In this document: piece after piece, positions 11,468 to 22,646 of the stretch
Numbering within the stretch: position 1 is the first letter of the stretch
Layout: each line of letters opens with the position of its first letter
Assembly (NCBI GenBank): GCA_032622095.1
Contig: CP136069.1
Location: forward strand, 16,104,450 to 16,168,449
Direction of reading: 5' to 3'
DNA: 64,000 nucleotides
Origin: Siphonodentalium dalli
Lineage: Eukaryota; Mollusca; Scaphopoda; Gadilida; Siphonodentaliidae
Position numbers and translations under genes: made by a program
The notes under the pieces: model-generated
Told to the model about the DNA's origin: nothing
The model's input: the letters and a program-made list of their open reading frames with translations, nothing else
The model's database searches: none

Positions 11468-11869
11468 TTAACCCTTTACCCAACAGAAGGGCCCTGTGCC
11501 AATGCATTCTCTTATATATGCGAGTCGACCATAGGTCGCCTCGCATATATAAGAGAATGCATTGGCTTAACACATTAACAATTATAAAATTGTTAAAGAA
11601 TGTAAGAAAAAATGGTAAAAAGTGTTAAAAAAAAGATTTTTTTAGGCCAATGCATTCTCTTATATATATGCGAGGCGACCTATGGTCGACTCGCATATAT
11701 AAGAGAATGCATTGGCACAGGGCATAACTGTAACTATCACAATGTGGTCAAGGAGCCGGTTCCAATGATATCCATATTTGTATGGTTCTATTGAGACAGA
11801 CCGAAGATATTTTAGGCTGTTGAAGCTTTATTTGGCCGGTTTTGGCCGTTTTGTTGGGTAAAGGGTTAA
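11468..11869. mobile_element. TTAA element (piggyBac-like ends) carrying the double-hairpin module
   Basis: The left end is TTAACCCTTTACCCAAC and the right end is its perfect complement, GTTGGGTAAAGGGTTAA. TTAA duplication followed by CCC is the classic signature of piggyBac-type termini. Comparison with the family A copy at 17.2 kb shows an exact insertion at a single TTAA. The interior is the double-hairpin module plus AT-rich filler; no transposase. Confidence 0.85.
11492..11722. repeat. Double-hairpin module, complete copy (H1)
   Basis: The left hairpin is 11498-11566 and the right hairpin 11646-11716. Each arm starts GCCAATGCATTCTCTTATAT and is followed by its complement after a loop based on CGACCATAGGTCG. 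The two hairpins are themselves inverted relative to each other, bordered outside by CCCTGTG and its complement. The AT-rich centre is about 80 bp. Confidence 0.92.
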
Positions 11870-12063
11870 CTTGTGTTTACACTATGACCCGCGCCATAAA
11901 ACGAAATAACGGGTATGACTCCATTATCGGGTATGATTCCATTATCGGGTATGACTCCATTATCTGCTTACTTCAGAATCAGGTAATCATAGTATGTACA
12001 TATTTCACATTATAGGTCGATTATGTGCGTATTTCACATAATAGGTCGATGACATGTTGGGTC

Positions 12064-12674
12064 AGACAATTCGGGACGAATTATGAATATTTTTAACAAA
12101 TACACTCGTTATTCCGTTTACGTCCAAGGCTCATTGTATGTGTATAGTATTAACTGTATCAATTGTGTGAGATAACAAAAGAGGAACACGAAAAGGTAAT
12201 GCTAATTAAGCACTTAACACAACTTTAATTATGGGTTAACACATGTCCAGAATCATTATTGTCGACTTGTGTGTTGCCCCAGGGTACTTGAGTGCCTGTC
12301 CTGTCATTGAATAGCGTTGAACATATTCAGCCCTCTCGCTGGGTAGACAGTTCTCACTCAACTGATCAAAGAAGGACCACATCCCCTTTAGATCCGATTT
12401 TAACTATCCCGTTGATGTTGCATATCAACATTTATTTTCATTGGGCTTGAATATTTGTTACTGCTTTATTCTTCATTATAATATATGGGGTTATGATGCT
12501 ATATTATGCAACTAATACTTAGCTCAACGTTATGATCCAAATGAAGCCTCCTCTCATAGAGCCAAGACAATAAGCTATTTGGTGATTGGATTGTTGTTTG
12601 AAATTATTGATTATTCTTGCAGTTCTAAATTTCAACCTCACAAATGTATTAAAATCCACTCTTTTTGTCGTCTC
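12064..12674. other. Stretch without a supported gene
   Basis: AT-rich sequence; short reading frames only, with no recognisable motif or repeat unit. Confidence 0.5.
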
Positions 12675-13163
12675 TTAAAGATACTGGCGGCGTTGGCGGT
12701 GTGTATGCTGTTAAAATATTCACCTCCGTCAAAAGCAGCCATAAACAGAAAGAATAGTAAAATATAGACAAACCTTGTTCTTATACGGCATAAACAGTAT
12801 GTTATTGTCAAATGTTTTTCCTTTGTTATGTAAACAAAAGCAAAAAACGTTACATAACCTGGCTTTTGTTTTGGTCCGCATATGGTACACATAAAGAGCG
12901 CTATTTGTTACTGTTTTCCTGATTTGGAAATAATAAAGATCGTTTATATCATTTGTGCGTGATTAACCAATAGAATTGCGATGTGTTATGTGAACAGGTT
13001 CGTGTTTACGTACACCAGCGTACGTCTTGACGACAATATACTATTTACGCGCTGATTATGTTTGGGATATGAATAAAACTATATATTTTTTAATATTCCT
13101 TCTGTTGATGGCGATTTGAACAAATATGAATATTTCTGCAACGAACGCCGCCAGTACCTTTAA
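12675..13163 (+). mobile_element. TTAA MITE, TACTGGCGGCGTT family, copy 1
   Basis: The left end is TTAAAGATACTGGCGGCGTT; the right end is the complement of TTAAAGGTACTGGCGGCGTT. The length is 489 bp. Related copies are at 32312-32802 (inverted) and 60253-60547 (truncated). The interior has repeated ATAAAGAGCG-like motifs. No coding capacity. Confidence 0.88.
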
Positions 13164-13990
13164 TAATTGTTTAGATTCTATACACAATAAAGCGGACGAT
13201 ATGTGAAATTCACGAGATAAATCTAGAGAAATTCTTTGTTGAAAATCTCTTGCCATTTTTTGTCTGGATTTATGTAAAACGTGCGTCTGCCCCATAATTC
13301 TGGTTTATTTTTTGGCCGCTTATGGCGAGTAGTTCCTTTGGGAACTGATCAGTAACAATTCAACAGTCATGTGTTGAACTTATTCTCTGAACATTTCCTT
13401 CAAATAAATAGGACTCATTTTGCACATTAACTATTTATCGTCTGTTTATTTTTCCTGAAAGTTCCCAAAGGTGAATAATAGACCATTCCCATATATACTT
13501 TTATTACATAGTAGCGATAACGAATCGGGCCATTACGGTTTGGTATTTTCATAATCCATGTGTTCCACTTGCCATATATTCCAGAAAGAATTCATGATGC
13601 ACTTCACCAAGGATACGCCGACAAAGTACCATCTAATTGATATCGTGCGTTGTTGTATACAAATGGGTGGATCACAATAAAACGCATACCATCCATTGTG
13701 TTCAACCATTAACGCTGTTAGGCACCATGACAAGATCAACTGATAAACCATTGTGAGTTCGAATGAACCAAGGTAATGATATTGAGCTAATTTTGTGTGG
13801 ATTCTATTTATCTTGTTATTAATGATATTTGGATGTTTTATTCACACAATAATTAAAAAACATCAAAGCATCAATAATAATTAAAAGTTTGGTGCAATTA
13901 TTGTGAGGGACTGGCATAATCAGGATTGGCTGTCTTCCTGTCACCTCCGGTGTCAGTATAATAAATCATTTCTCAATGGTAGACTAGTAT
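13164..13990. other. Stretch without a supported gene
   Basis: No coding signal is seen. A short block near 13505-13530 (ATAACGAATCGGGCCATTACGG) resembles the terminus of the foldback family at 4.2 and 18.4 kb, so it may be a worn end of that family. Confidence 0.4.
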
Positions 13991-14380
13991 GTATAATATC
14001 AAAATATTGGCTTCTGTATATATACATGTATAAATGTATAGAGATCGTGTAAGCAGGATCCGATCAGGGCGAGATTTCCGGGTAGTTAGCACTCACAACA
14101 GGGGGCGAGTTAAGTATATGTCAGTTAATTATGATTTTTTGGGGAAAAAACATCTGCAAGTTTTGATTTGGTTTCGTAAGCGTTAAGAACGTTGACCTTT
14201 ATTTGGTCTTTACAGCTCTGTCGGCTTTCAATTGATTTTTTTTTGTCAGTTTCATTCCATAACTTTGGAAATGAATGTCTGGGCAAATATTCGAATTTCG
14301 TTTGTGATTTCATTTCCTTTATTTGTCCAGATTGTCTGGTGTTTGATCGTATCTTATTGCCAAATGATGATAGAAATGGT

Positions 14381-14628
14381 AGTCAAATCCAGTCGTAAGT
14401 CGGGATTTTTTTTTACCCTGTGCCAATGCATTCTCTTATATATGCGAGTCGACCATAGGTCGCCTCGCATATATAAGAGAATGCATTGACCTAACAATAT
14501 TTTAAAATTTTAATAATTTTTTTCTTGTATTCTTTAACAATTTTATAATTTCACCCATACAGAGCCCCAGACAAACATGAGCAGACGACACTCTTCTATA
14601 TGCTTCTATATATGTGTGGGGCTCCCTG
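14381..14628. mobile_element. Half double-hairpin element inserted in the LINE (H2)
   Basis: The insert starts CAAATCCAGTCGTAAGTCGG, then carries one hairpin (14422-14490) and an inner hairpin core (about 14552-14628) with GAGCCCC facing GGGGCTC. GGTAGT occurs on both sides (14375-14380 and 14629-14634). Removing the insert and one GGTAGT restores the LINE reading frame (THTLP then FLSSFGN). This is a 6-bp duplication, not TTAA. The second outer hairpin is missing. Confidence 0.7.
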
Positions 14629-15889
14629 CAGGGTAGTGTATGTGTCCAGTTATACATAAATAGGCTAACGTGACGGATATGGAAATCTTTTAATTTTCAA
14701 ATGTTTCCTTCTTTTAATAAAGATTCAGTGTGGCTATTATATTAGCTTATTGGTCTGATAGCTCTTTTTGTAGTAGGAAAGTCTTATTTGATGATACTGA
14801 GTGGCCCCAAATTTGAATTCCAAAGCCAAGACGGCTCTGAATTAAGGCATAATATAGTGTTCGAAGAGCATCTCCTGTGAAAAAATATTACCACCTTGTT
14901 CATACGATATAGGGTTCTTGTCATTTTGGAACCTATCGCCGAGGTATGATCTTTGAAGGTAAGGTTTTCATCGATTTTTATTCCGAGAAATTTGAATGAA
15001 GTTTCATCACTTTTGTTCCCAACACGCTTGAGTTCTGCGTTGTTTACGTATATTTTTTAGAAAATTCCATTTGTCGTCGTTATTATTAGATGAAGAAGCA
15101 TATATTTTATTTTTTAGTTTTGTTTATGGACAGGTTGTTACAACAACACCATTTATAAACATCTTTTTAAATCATTGTTCACGATTTGTTCAAATAATTT
15201 GCCGTTATTTCCGGATGTGTACAGCATAGTATCATCAGCAAAGGACAACCATTTTAATGAGGTCCCAGAAGACGTATCATACGTTCACGTTAATTGTAAA
15301 AATTGTCGGACCGAGTATGTATACTTGGATATACCCTTAATACTAGAAATGCTACCATTGAAGTCAGTGAACTGTTGTCTTTCAGATATATTGTCTCCGA
15401 ATCAATTATCCGCAATGCCACGTATTCCATAGTGTTCCATTTTACTTGATAGAATGTCCAGATTGTCGGTATCACAATCTTTTGAAAGGACAATCAAAAT
15501 GGCTAAGGTGGAGTCTCGATTAGGCTCATCATATTGTTCGACCACATGTTCAAATAAGTGCATAACGGGATCAATTGTTGAGTGGCCTTTTTCTGAACCC
15601 ATACTGATGTCCATACATGGTGTCGTTTTCATTTAAGAAATCGACAAGTCTTTTAAGCATTATTTTTTCCAATATTTTTGAGACACAAGGCAATATACTA
15701 ATAGGTTTGTAATTAGTTAATTCACCTTTATTGCCGTGTTTGTAGATCGGAACCATTCGGGTAATTAGTGTTGACTTTGTGATACTGGGTACAAAACCAA
15801 AGTTAAATGCATTGCTTAAGAAGTTGTCCGTTATCTCGTGTGTTTAAAATTTCAGTAAATCAATATTAAAGTCGCCTATTAGATATGTC

Positions 15890-16480
15890 TTAAAGGGGTA
15901 CTGTACGCCAAATGTTGTTGTTGGTTTCTATAGTCTCCGAGTCTGAGAATAAGGTAACACTTTTTTCATTATTTGAAAGTCTGTTGAGTACGAAGTAGTG
16001 TTACGGATGACAAATTTACCGGAATGCAAAAATACAAATTGTCGTTGTCGAGTAATTTTTGTACAGTTTTCAACCAAATGAATCAAATAAAAGTTATATT
16101 ATAGGCATACTAGTCCCATATAATCATGTAAGTTATTGTATCGTCGCTAGTCAGTGAGTGGCTTGAGTGTTCTCCCCGTGTCATCATAATATTTTAAGCG
16201 ATCGTGTGTGCGATCGGTTTAACAAGCCAGTATCCCTCATTTACTTTATTTGATTACGCAAATTCGTAATTTAATTGACGCCATTTTATGGCTCCAGTCA
16301 TAAATTCAATTTATATCAAATTATTAACTTTTAAATTATTAAATTTTAAGATAGCCTATTAACCTGAGCGTTTACAGAATACATCTTCGACTCAAATTAC
16401 TTATGTTTCTATATATTATCGATATTAGATCGTTGTTGTCACCGGAAATTTAATGAAAATGGCGTACAGTACCCCTTTAA
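15890..16480. mobile_element. TTAA MITE, 591 bp, inside the LINE endonuclease region
   Basis: The left end is TTAAAGGGGTACTGTACGCC; the right end is its perfect complement (GGCGTACAGTACCCCTTTAA). Removing the element and one TTAA rejoins the LINE frame exactly (KINKTNL then KTYLIGDFN). The interior is AT-rich and non-coding. The AGGGG start fits Kolobok-like termini; that assignment is inferred. Confidence 0.92.
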
Positions 16481-17029
16481 GATTAGTTTTATTTATTTTA
16501 CCCATGATATATTCTAACTGATTCATAAATGTATCAAGGTTAGCGCGTGGTGCAGTGTTTGTCCTATATATGCTACAGTTAATCTATGAAATCACTAAAT
16601 TGGCTCTGTGATTACACGAAATTACTAAAAGTGTCAGGGATTTTAGCATCACCAAATTCACCCTCTGGGAACCTCATTCTGCTGAGGTATAAGCAGAATG
16701 AGGTCTTTCATTAAACAACTAAAAGTGAAGTGATTTTACACATTTTTACTCTTTGGGTTTCGGTAAATAAGTGTACTGGTCTTTTAGACTAGCACTAACT
16801 ATTTTATTTATTATAAGCTCAGACAAGTTGAGGGGTTAAGGAAAGGGCTTTTCGAGAATTCATTAGCTAGACCCCCCACATATTCACGCGGACCTTTTTT
16901 TCACAAGTTTTCTGCATTGCCTAATTAACTGCTCCCCTGTCTTTGTTAAAATGTGGCAGCCAACTGAGATTATGGGAATTATTTATTTTAATCATGTGGG
17001 TTATGTTGAAATACATTGAAATACAGCCT

Positions 17030-17365
17030 GTTGTCCCGAAAACCCGCACATCATCGGCTTATAATAGAACTTATTTCGGTAGATAATCTGCTTAGAATCG
17101 CTTCATTCATTTTGATAGTGTTCTGACAATGAGAGCGTTTTAGTCACATTATCGACTCATAATTAGGGGATTCTAAGCAAACCATGTGCGGACAATGACA
17201 CAAATAAGCCAACTCACGACTTTTCATGTGTACGCTCTTTAACATGGGTTTTTCACTGTGGCCTGCGCCATGAAACTGTTTTGACTCCATTAACTGCTTA
17301 TTTCAGAATCAAATGATCACATTTCACATTATAGGTCGATTATGTGAGTATTCGCGCGAGCATAT
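17030..17365 (+). repeat. Interspersed repeat family A, copy 3
   Basis: The most continuous copy: CCCGAAAACCCGCACAT, GCTTAGAATCGC, CACAAATAAGCCAACTCACG, CTCTTTAACATG and CATTATAGGTCGATTATG in order. It provides the uninterrupted TTAA target corresponding to the insertion in copy 2. Confidence 0.8.
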
Positions 17366-18407
17366 GTTATGAAATAAGTAGCTTTTGTGTACTATATATA
17401 CTTGTGGCTGTTTGACATACAGTCATCTTCATTGTGACATGTTGTCCGATAACAAAGAGGAGGTTTTCAGAAATGAAATCTTTTAGTAATATGAGTTGTA
17501 CGGTAATAATCTCTATCCGGAAGCGGAATATTTCATGTCCCTGCATGAGTCCTTGAAAATTATTTTTGACAGATTTATATATGATGCTAATACTAGTGGA
17601 TTGCCCATAATAAATTACGGATGACAAGCATAACATACAGGAACATCGTGTGAAGAATTGGTTCGCGATGTCACAATAGCCTAACATGCAAGAACAAGTA
17701 GATGACATACGCACTATTAAACATCTAAATGCATCACTGTTGAGTATGCGTGTCAAAACAATAATGTTCCATATCTTGTTCGTAATACAAATTGTTAAAA
17801 AAAAATATTTTAAATTAAAAACGTTTGTCCTTCAGTAATTTCATGCAATCTCTCATGCTAAAACAGTGATTACGCGAAATCCATGAATTTTTCAGGAATT
17901 TCATGAAATTCCTAGTCAGATCAGTGATCTCGCGAATTTATTTAAAATTTCTGGAATTTCACCGATTTACTGTAACCTATATACAACCAACAACTAGGTA
18001 TGAGTTTGTGGATCTTGGGTTTATATCCACAAATATATTTTCTATGACGTACGTATTGTTTAAAGGTGGACATATATGTCATCAATCCATACTTTAGACT
18101 GTCTCGGATAAATAACAGAAACATTATTTATGACATCAAGATATTCAAATATTACTTATAATAACAATATATTTCACACGAGGAATACATGAGTGCATTA
18201 TTAGATATTTGGTAAGTTTCCGTTCGGGTGATGATATCAGGTACTGTGTGTGGCGACTTTGTAGTCAGGGATGTATATAGGTCTTTTAAAAAATAGGGGT
18301 GGGTTCATGGAATATCAGTGTTATAGCCTAAAGTGGACTTGCCGAAAATATCCTGGACTTTCCTTATGAAAGTTGACAGATTCCTAATTGTCTTTCTATT
18401 TCTAGTC
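17366..18407. other. Stretch without a supported gene
   Basis: The longest open frame (minus, 17367-17756) has no recognisable motif. At 17870-17960 short near-repeats of ATTTCATGAAATT and CGCGAAAT occur, giving a weakly palindromic patch. Nothing else is supported. Confidence 0.45.
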
Positions 18408-18411
18408 TTAA

Positions 18412-18858
18412 AGGCCCGATTCATCATCTCAGGTTTAAACCTGGTCTACGTAAACCTCTAGGTTTAAACCGCCGCGAGTCAGCAAAAGCTGTGGTTTAAA
18501 CCAGCGACCACAGGTCTAAGTGACGCATTCGTCATCTCTGGTTTAAACCTGGTCCAGCCAGACCAGTGGTTTAGCCGTAGTGTCTCTGTGTCGTCGAGAT
18601 AAATAATCGTACTTTTCTAATGCGGACCGCCTCGTGTTATTGATTGCGAAAATCAATAATTACGACAGCGACCAAATTTTGATTGGAAATTTATAAGCGA
18701 GAAGCACTCACACCTATAAAGCGTGTGGGGATAAGTTTTTGTGAATTTCGATCTTTTGTTTGCGTTTTATAAGCTTAAACCGGCAACTAAACCATCTAAT
18801 TCGGCGGTCCAGCTAAACCAGCTTTACCGAGGATAAACTTGAGATGACGAATCCGTCT
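18412..18858 (+). mobile_element. Foldback MITE rich in GGTTTAAACC
   Basis: The left end reads GGCCCGATTCATCATCTCAG and the right end reads CTTGAGATGACGAATCCGTC, an imperfect inverted repeat. TTAA is at 18408-18411 just outside the left end. GTTTAAACC-type palindromes recur inside. A further lone terminus of the same family is at about 20090-20175. Confidence 0.75.
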
Positions 18859-19385
18859 TTTCTTCATCGCGGTTTAGAATTGTCAAACAATCAATCAAAG
18901 GGTGGAGCTGTCAATTATCTCGAGTGAGGACGTGTCTATGTGGCGGCTGCCGACTGGTGTTATCATGTCACAGTTGATTCATTCGCACGCGAGTTTTGCT
19001 CAGATATGGACATGTTCCTTCAGTATGATTTTTACAACTATCTTGTGTGGGTTTTTTTTTACTTGTGGCAATCAGAAATACTGGTGTTTTCTACGAATTC
19101 ATTTGAATGGTTCAACGTTTTAAGTTTGACACCAAAACGATGCTACTGCATGACCAGATATGCTATACATATAGTTTGCAATCCTAAACTGGTATTGCTA
19201 TATGAGTCAAATTTGATAACGTATTTTGATGTAGATCATGCCACAAAGCTCTACTCTGGCTCCGCCCATAAATTCCCATAATATTCCACCAGTTCAAAAC
19301 CTGGGAACTTTTTGATTTTCTGCATGAGGGAAAATTTATTACATTGAAAAAAAAAGCAACGCATGTAATATATTTCTTTATTTAA
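18859..19385 (+). repeat. Interspersed repeat R2, forward copy
   Basis: It matches 3365-3790 in inverted orientation, through CTCTACTCTGGCTCCGCCCA and ATTCCACCAGTTCAAAACCTG to GCATGTAATATATTTC. Partial copies occur at 51395-51550 and at the right edge of the window (63966-64000). The translated frames of the two long copies look alike only because the DNA is alike; the frame breaks differently in each. Confidence 0.78.
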
Positions 19386-20089
19386 AGCTCTGCCTCTACA
19401 TAGTTGCCCACTTCAAACAGTTCAGATGCTACCTCTGGTATGTATTCATAAGCACGTTGCTTTTACTTGACTGACCTCTTGCGACAGGAGCCTGTGTCAC
19501 ATTAGCGCATATTTTGATCATTTGAACATTTTAATTTTAAAACAAATTTAATTCAATTTAAAACAAATATTAATATAAATTTTAAATATTGTTTCTTGTT
19601 AGATACAACTCCTTACTCAATTTATCAACACAATTTTTTTTTTAAATTTAAATTAAATTTTTCTTATTTTTAATCAGTTTTAGAACAATTGCGAACAGAC
19701 AGACGGACATACTTATATACAGCTCCTATACCCTTTAATATATACAGATATACATGTAAATACACCAAATTTTGTCTTTGCGGGTAAAGCATCTTGCAGA
19801 AAATAAATCACAAACAAAGTGATAAACAGCGAGTGAAGCTCGTGTTGAGAGACACGCCCTTTGTCAAATTGATTTAAACCGACAAAGAGATCGGATTAAT
19901 GGTCCATGAGCGATACTCATTTCTCCATGAATAAGTCGTGCACGCGTTCGCGATAATTTATGACATGTCAATAACCATTACATCGGCTTGTCCTTTGGTC
20001 CGATAGGTAAGAGGGTAGTTTGACTGCATGCTCATATCACCAAATCGAATTGTCAATTAGTTGGTAACTGAACGACAAAAACGCCACCT
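19386..20089. other. AT-rich stretch without a supported gene
   Basis: Very AT-rich blocks of ATTTAAATT type lie at 19530-19680. A short AGACAGACGGACAT at about 19700 recalls the GACA-tailed repeats elsewhere in the window. No coding signal. Confidence 0.45.
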
Positions 20090-20147
20090 TAGACCCGGTT
20101 TGGCTTGACCGCCAATGTAGGTTTAAACCAGGTTTAAGCTCGGAGGT

Positions 20148-20500
20148 TTAAACTGAAGATGACGAATCCGGCCAGAGTCCTGAGAGTTTGTGTGCATTCG
20201 GTCTTCTATAGAAATATGGTTTCAAATAGGTCGATCTGTGTTCCTTTAATTCTGTACACTTCAGAATAACGTGATACTCATCGCCTAGTTCTTTTGTACA
20301 AAGTGTACATACTCTGGTTGAATAGTCAGTATTTAGCCAAGCACATTGTTCAATTGGTGGTTTGTGATTTCTTGTCCGAAATCGACTGATATTATTGACA
20401 GTTCTATTATCACACATAGTAAGAAATTGTTCACGTTCGATGTGTGTTTTAATAATTCTATAAAATGCATATTTACTCTATGTGGATATTGTTGACCACC
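20148..20500 (-). pseudogene. LINE C-terminal zinc-knuckle fragment
   Basis: The minus frame reads FRTRNHKPPIE, then VCTLCTKELGDEYHVILKC, a C-x2-C...H...C knuckle typical of the end of many LINE proteins. The frame extends upstream to about 20500 (RIIKTHIEREQFLT). The rest of the element is absent, so it is a severely 5'-truncated copy. Confidence 0.75.
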
Positions 20501-20900
20501 AACTTTGAAGGTGAGTCACGTAGTCTTTGCTCAACGGTCCGGTTAAATCGGTCTACATGTATACCCGATACTTTCTGGTTGAGCAAAACATTACTCAGAT
20601 TACCCGTAATCGAATATGTAATCAATGGTAAGTTAACAATCGAGTGAGTAAAATGTCATGCACAAACAAGCCGTATCGCGGATGTATTCATAGGTAATAG
20701 TATAAATTCTTTGCGTCATGAGGAAATAATTTTCAATTTAGTTTTCTAAGCTAAAATATAATCATCTCAATTTTTTATTTTGTAATTTAGAATGAGTGTG
20801 ACATACTATGAATAATTAACATAGTATACAATTTCTGTCAAAGTAATAGCATAATTGTATAAGTTTGATACCCTAAGATAATTCATCCTCATTTTTAATC

Positions 20901-21259
20901 TTAAACGGACATAACGGCTTCATATGCTCTGAAAAACACTTGACAAAGTCACAGCCATTTTTCAGCCGTTTTCAACTTTTCGCCAGAAGGCAGACAAACG
21001 CTCTTTATTGCTACCATATCAGGAATAGACTACCACGGAACGCTCTTTTCTGCTCCATGCCGTGCAAATGGTTGTTTTTTGTTTGGGATCCAAACACCTT
21101 GTTCATAGTTGCATTTTTCATTACTTCAATGCGTCTTTTCGTGTTACAGAATGCTCGTAGAAAAGTAGTTAAGATATTTATCGACCTATTTCGATACTGG
21201 GAATAATTCAAAAGCTAATAATATTTGTTTGTATTTTGGAGCTCAAACCGCCGCTTTAA
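20901..21259. mobile_element. TTAA MITE, family F, copy 1
   Basis: The element starts TTAAACGGACATAACGG and ends with the complement of TTAAAGCGGCGGTTTGAG. It is 359 bp with TTAA at both borders. Shared inner blocks include CAGACAAACGCTCTTTATTG and TTTTTCATTACTTCAATGCG. Other copies are at 55351-55795 and 57655-58058 (inverted). Confidence 0.75.
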
Positions 21260-21574
21260 TTCGACGCTATCGTATATATGCAATGTGATCGAGGGCAACT
21301 AACTCAATGCAATTGTGTTGTCTCATATGTGACAGAAGTTCGCAGTTCGTAACTCCGATACAGTTATCTACCTTTTAGATTGTTGACATCGTGATAAGTT
21401 TATTAGTATTAAAGCGTTGCTATTTTGCTGTATCGGAAAACGTTCGACAGAATATCCAATATATATATCTAGTTGTTGCGCAAGCATATGCTTAGTGAGC
21501 ATGTATTTCTACTTCTTAAGGCTGACAATCGCGGGGTCTCAAATAGACAAGTTCAATCACAGCATGTGCTTAGA

Positions 21575-21905
21575 AACAACAGCACATTATCTGCTTATAA
21601 TAGAAGTTTTAAGGCAGATAATCCGCTTAGAATGGCCTCATTTGAGTCTACAATGTGCTGAAAATGAGAAAAATTTAGTTACATTATCGACTCATAATGA
21701 TGCTATTTCGAGCTGATTATGCGCTGACAATGACACAAATAAGCCAACTCTCGACTGTTCACGTGTATGTGTTTTCAATGCGGCCCTAATCATGAAACGA
21801 AATAACGGGTAAGAATCCATTATCTGATAATTTCAGAATCAAATAATCACACGATGTAGCGATTTCGCATTATAGGTCGATTATAAGCGTATTTCTGCGA
21901 GGATA
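21575..21905 (+). repeat. Interspersed repeat family A, copy 4
   Basis: CACATTATCTGCTTATAATA, GACACAAATAAGCCAACTC, ATGAAACGAAATAACGGGTA and CATTATAGGTCGATTAT occur in the family order. Diverged, no open frame. Confidence 0.78.
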
Positions 21906-22640
21906 TGTTGAATTACAAGAGAGAAAATGCGTATACAAAACATATTTATACAATGTAACAGTGAGTCCTTCTGCTGAATTCATACCATGAAATTGATATC
22001 ATTGGGATAGTCCATGAAATTGATCAATATTGGGATAGGGAGGACACTAAAGCAACATGAGGTTTTCGCGGTTCCAGATATCCCAGTAGATTATATACAC
22101 ACAGGTATATCCAGGGAGTCGGAATTGATCATACGCACGAATCTTTAAGACAAATTGACTCAGCTCGCAGGTTTCCGCATTACCTACTAAATCTGTCGTC
22201 TCAGACCCTCAACAGAATAGCGAGGGAAAAAGATCAATCTTATGCCTATAATAAAGATCGTCAACTTTGCTAAGTATATGGTTAATAATCTTCTAAATTT
22301 ACATTATATTGTTTCATCGTTCGTAAATATCACCCGACATAAATATGACACGATAAAACACAGAACTGTGTGGTTTTATCTCGCTTGAAATGAAGCCTGC
22401 ATGTCGCTGTACGGGTTCAATTTGCGACCCGACCAAATCATGCACATTGCATAGCTACTACTACTACTATGGGGGTTTGGGATTTGACCCGGGAGGATTT
22501 GAAAGGGGCGGCACCCCTTTCCTACAACCCACTTTGGAATTTAATAAAGTACATGTAATGGTATTATATTAACATGAGATTGATGAAGGTGAAATGGAAA
22601 TGATCTAATTTTTTTTCTTAGGTTCCTTTTTCTTTCTTAG
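21906..22640. other. Stretch without a supported gene
   Basis: A short diverged direct pair, ATGAAATTGAT...TTGGGATAG, occurs at 21990-22035. At 22500-22610 the plus strand has an open patch without recognisable motifs. Nothing firm. Confidence 0.4.
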
Positions 22641-22646
22641 TTGTAA

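Larger units (their letters stand above)
11240..12060 (+). repeat. Interspersed repeat family A, copy 2, split by a TTAA element
   Basis: The left half (about 11240-11467) has GCGATTCTAAGCAGA and TAAGCCAACTC. The right half (11870-12060) has GACCCGCGCCAT and ACGAAATAACGGGTA. The TTAA element 11468-11869 sits between them at a TTAA that is uninterrupted in the copy at 17.2 kb. The right half also contains three direct copies of an 18-base unit, GGGTATGACTCCATTATC and one variant. Confidence 0.8.
14125..16590 (-). pseudogene. LINE endonuclease-reverse transcriptase pseudogene with two nested insertions
   Basis: Read from 16590 downwards. An endonuclease part (IYRTNTAPRANLDTFMNQL, then YLIGDFNIDLL) is split by a 591-bp MITE. 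A direct jump to the reverse transcriptase (MVPIYKHGNKGELTNYKPIS, HQYGFRK) shows that the end of the endonuclease and the start of the RT have been deleted. Later blocks are FLGIKIDENLTFKDH, LYRMNKV and SHTESLLKEGN. A second insertion at 14381-14628 follows, then the C-terminus with FPKLWNE at 14125-14400. Several stops and shifts are present. The style suits the Jockey/CR1 group. The 3' untranslated part may reach about 13990. Confidence 0.87.

Noticed and set aside
17367-17756. 129-residue minus-strand open frame
   Set aside because: No recognisable domain or neighbour support; directly follows a decayed repeat.
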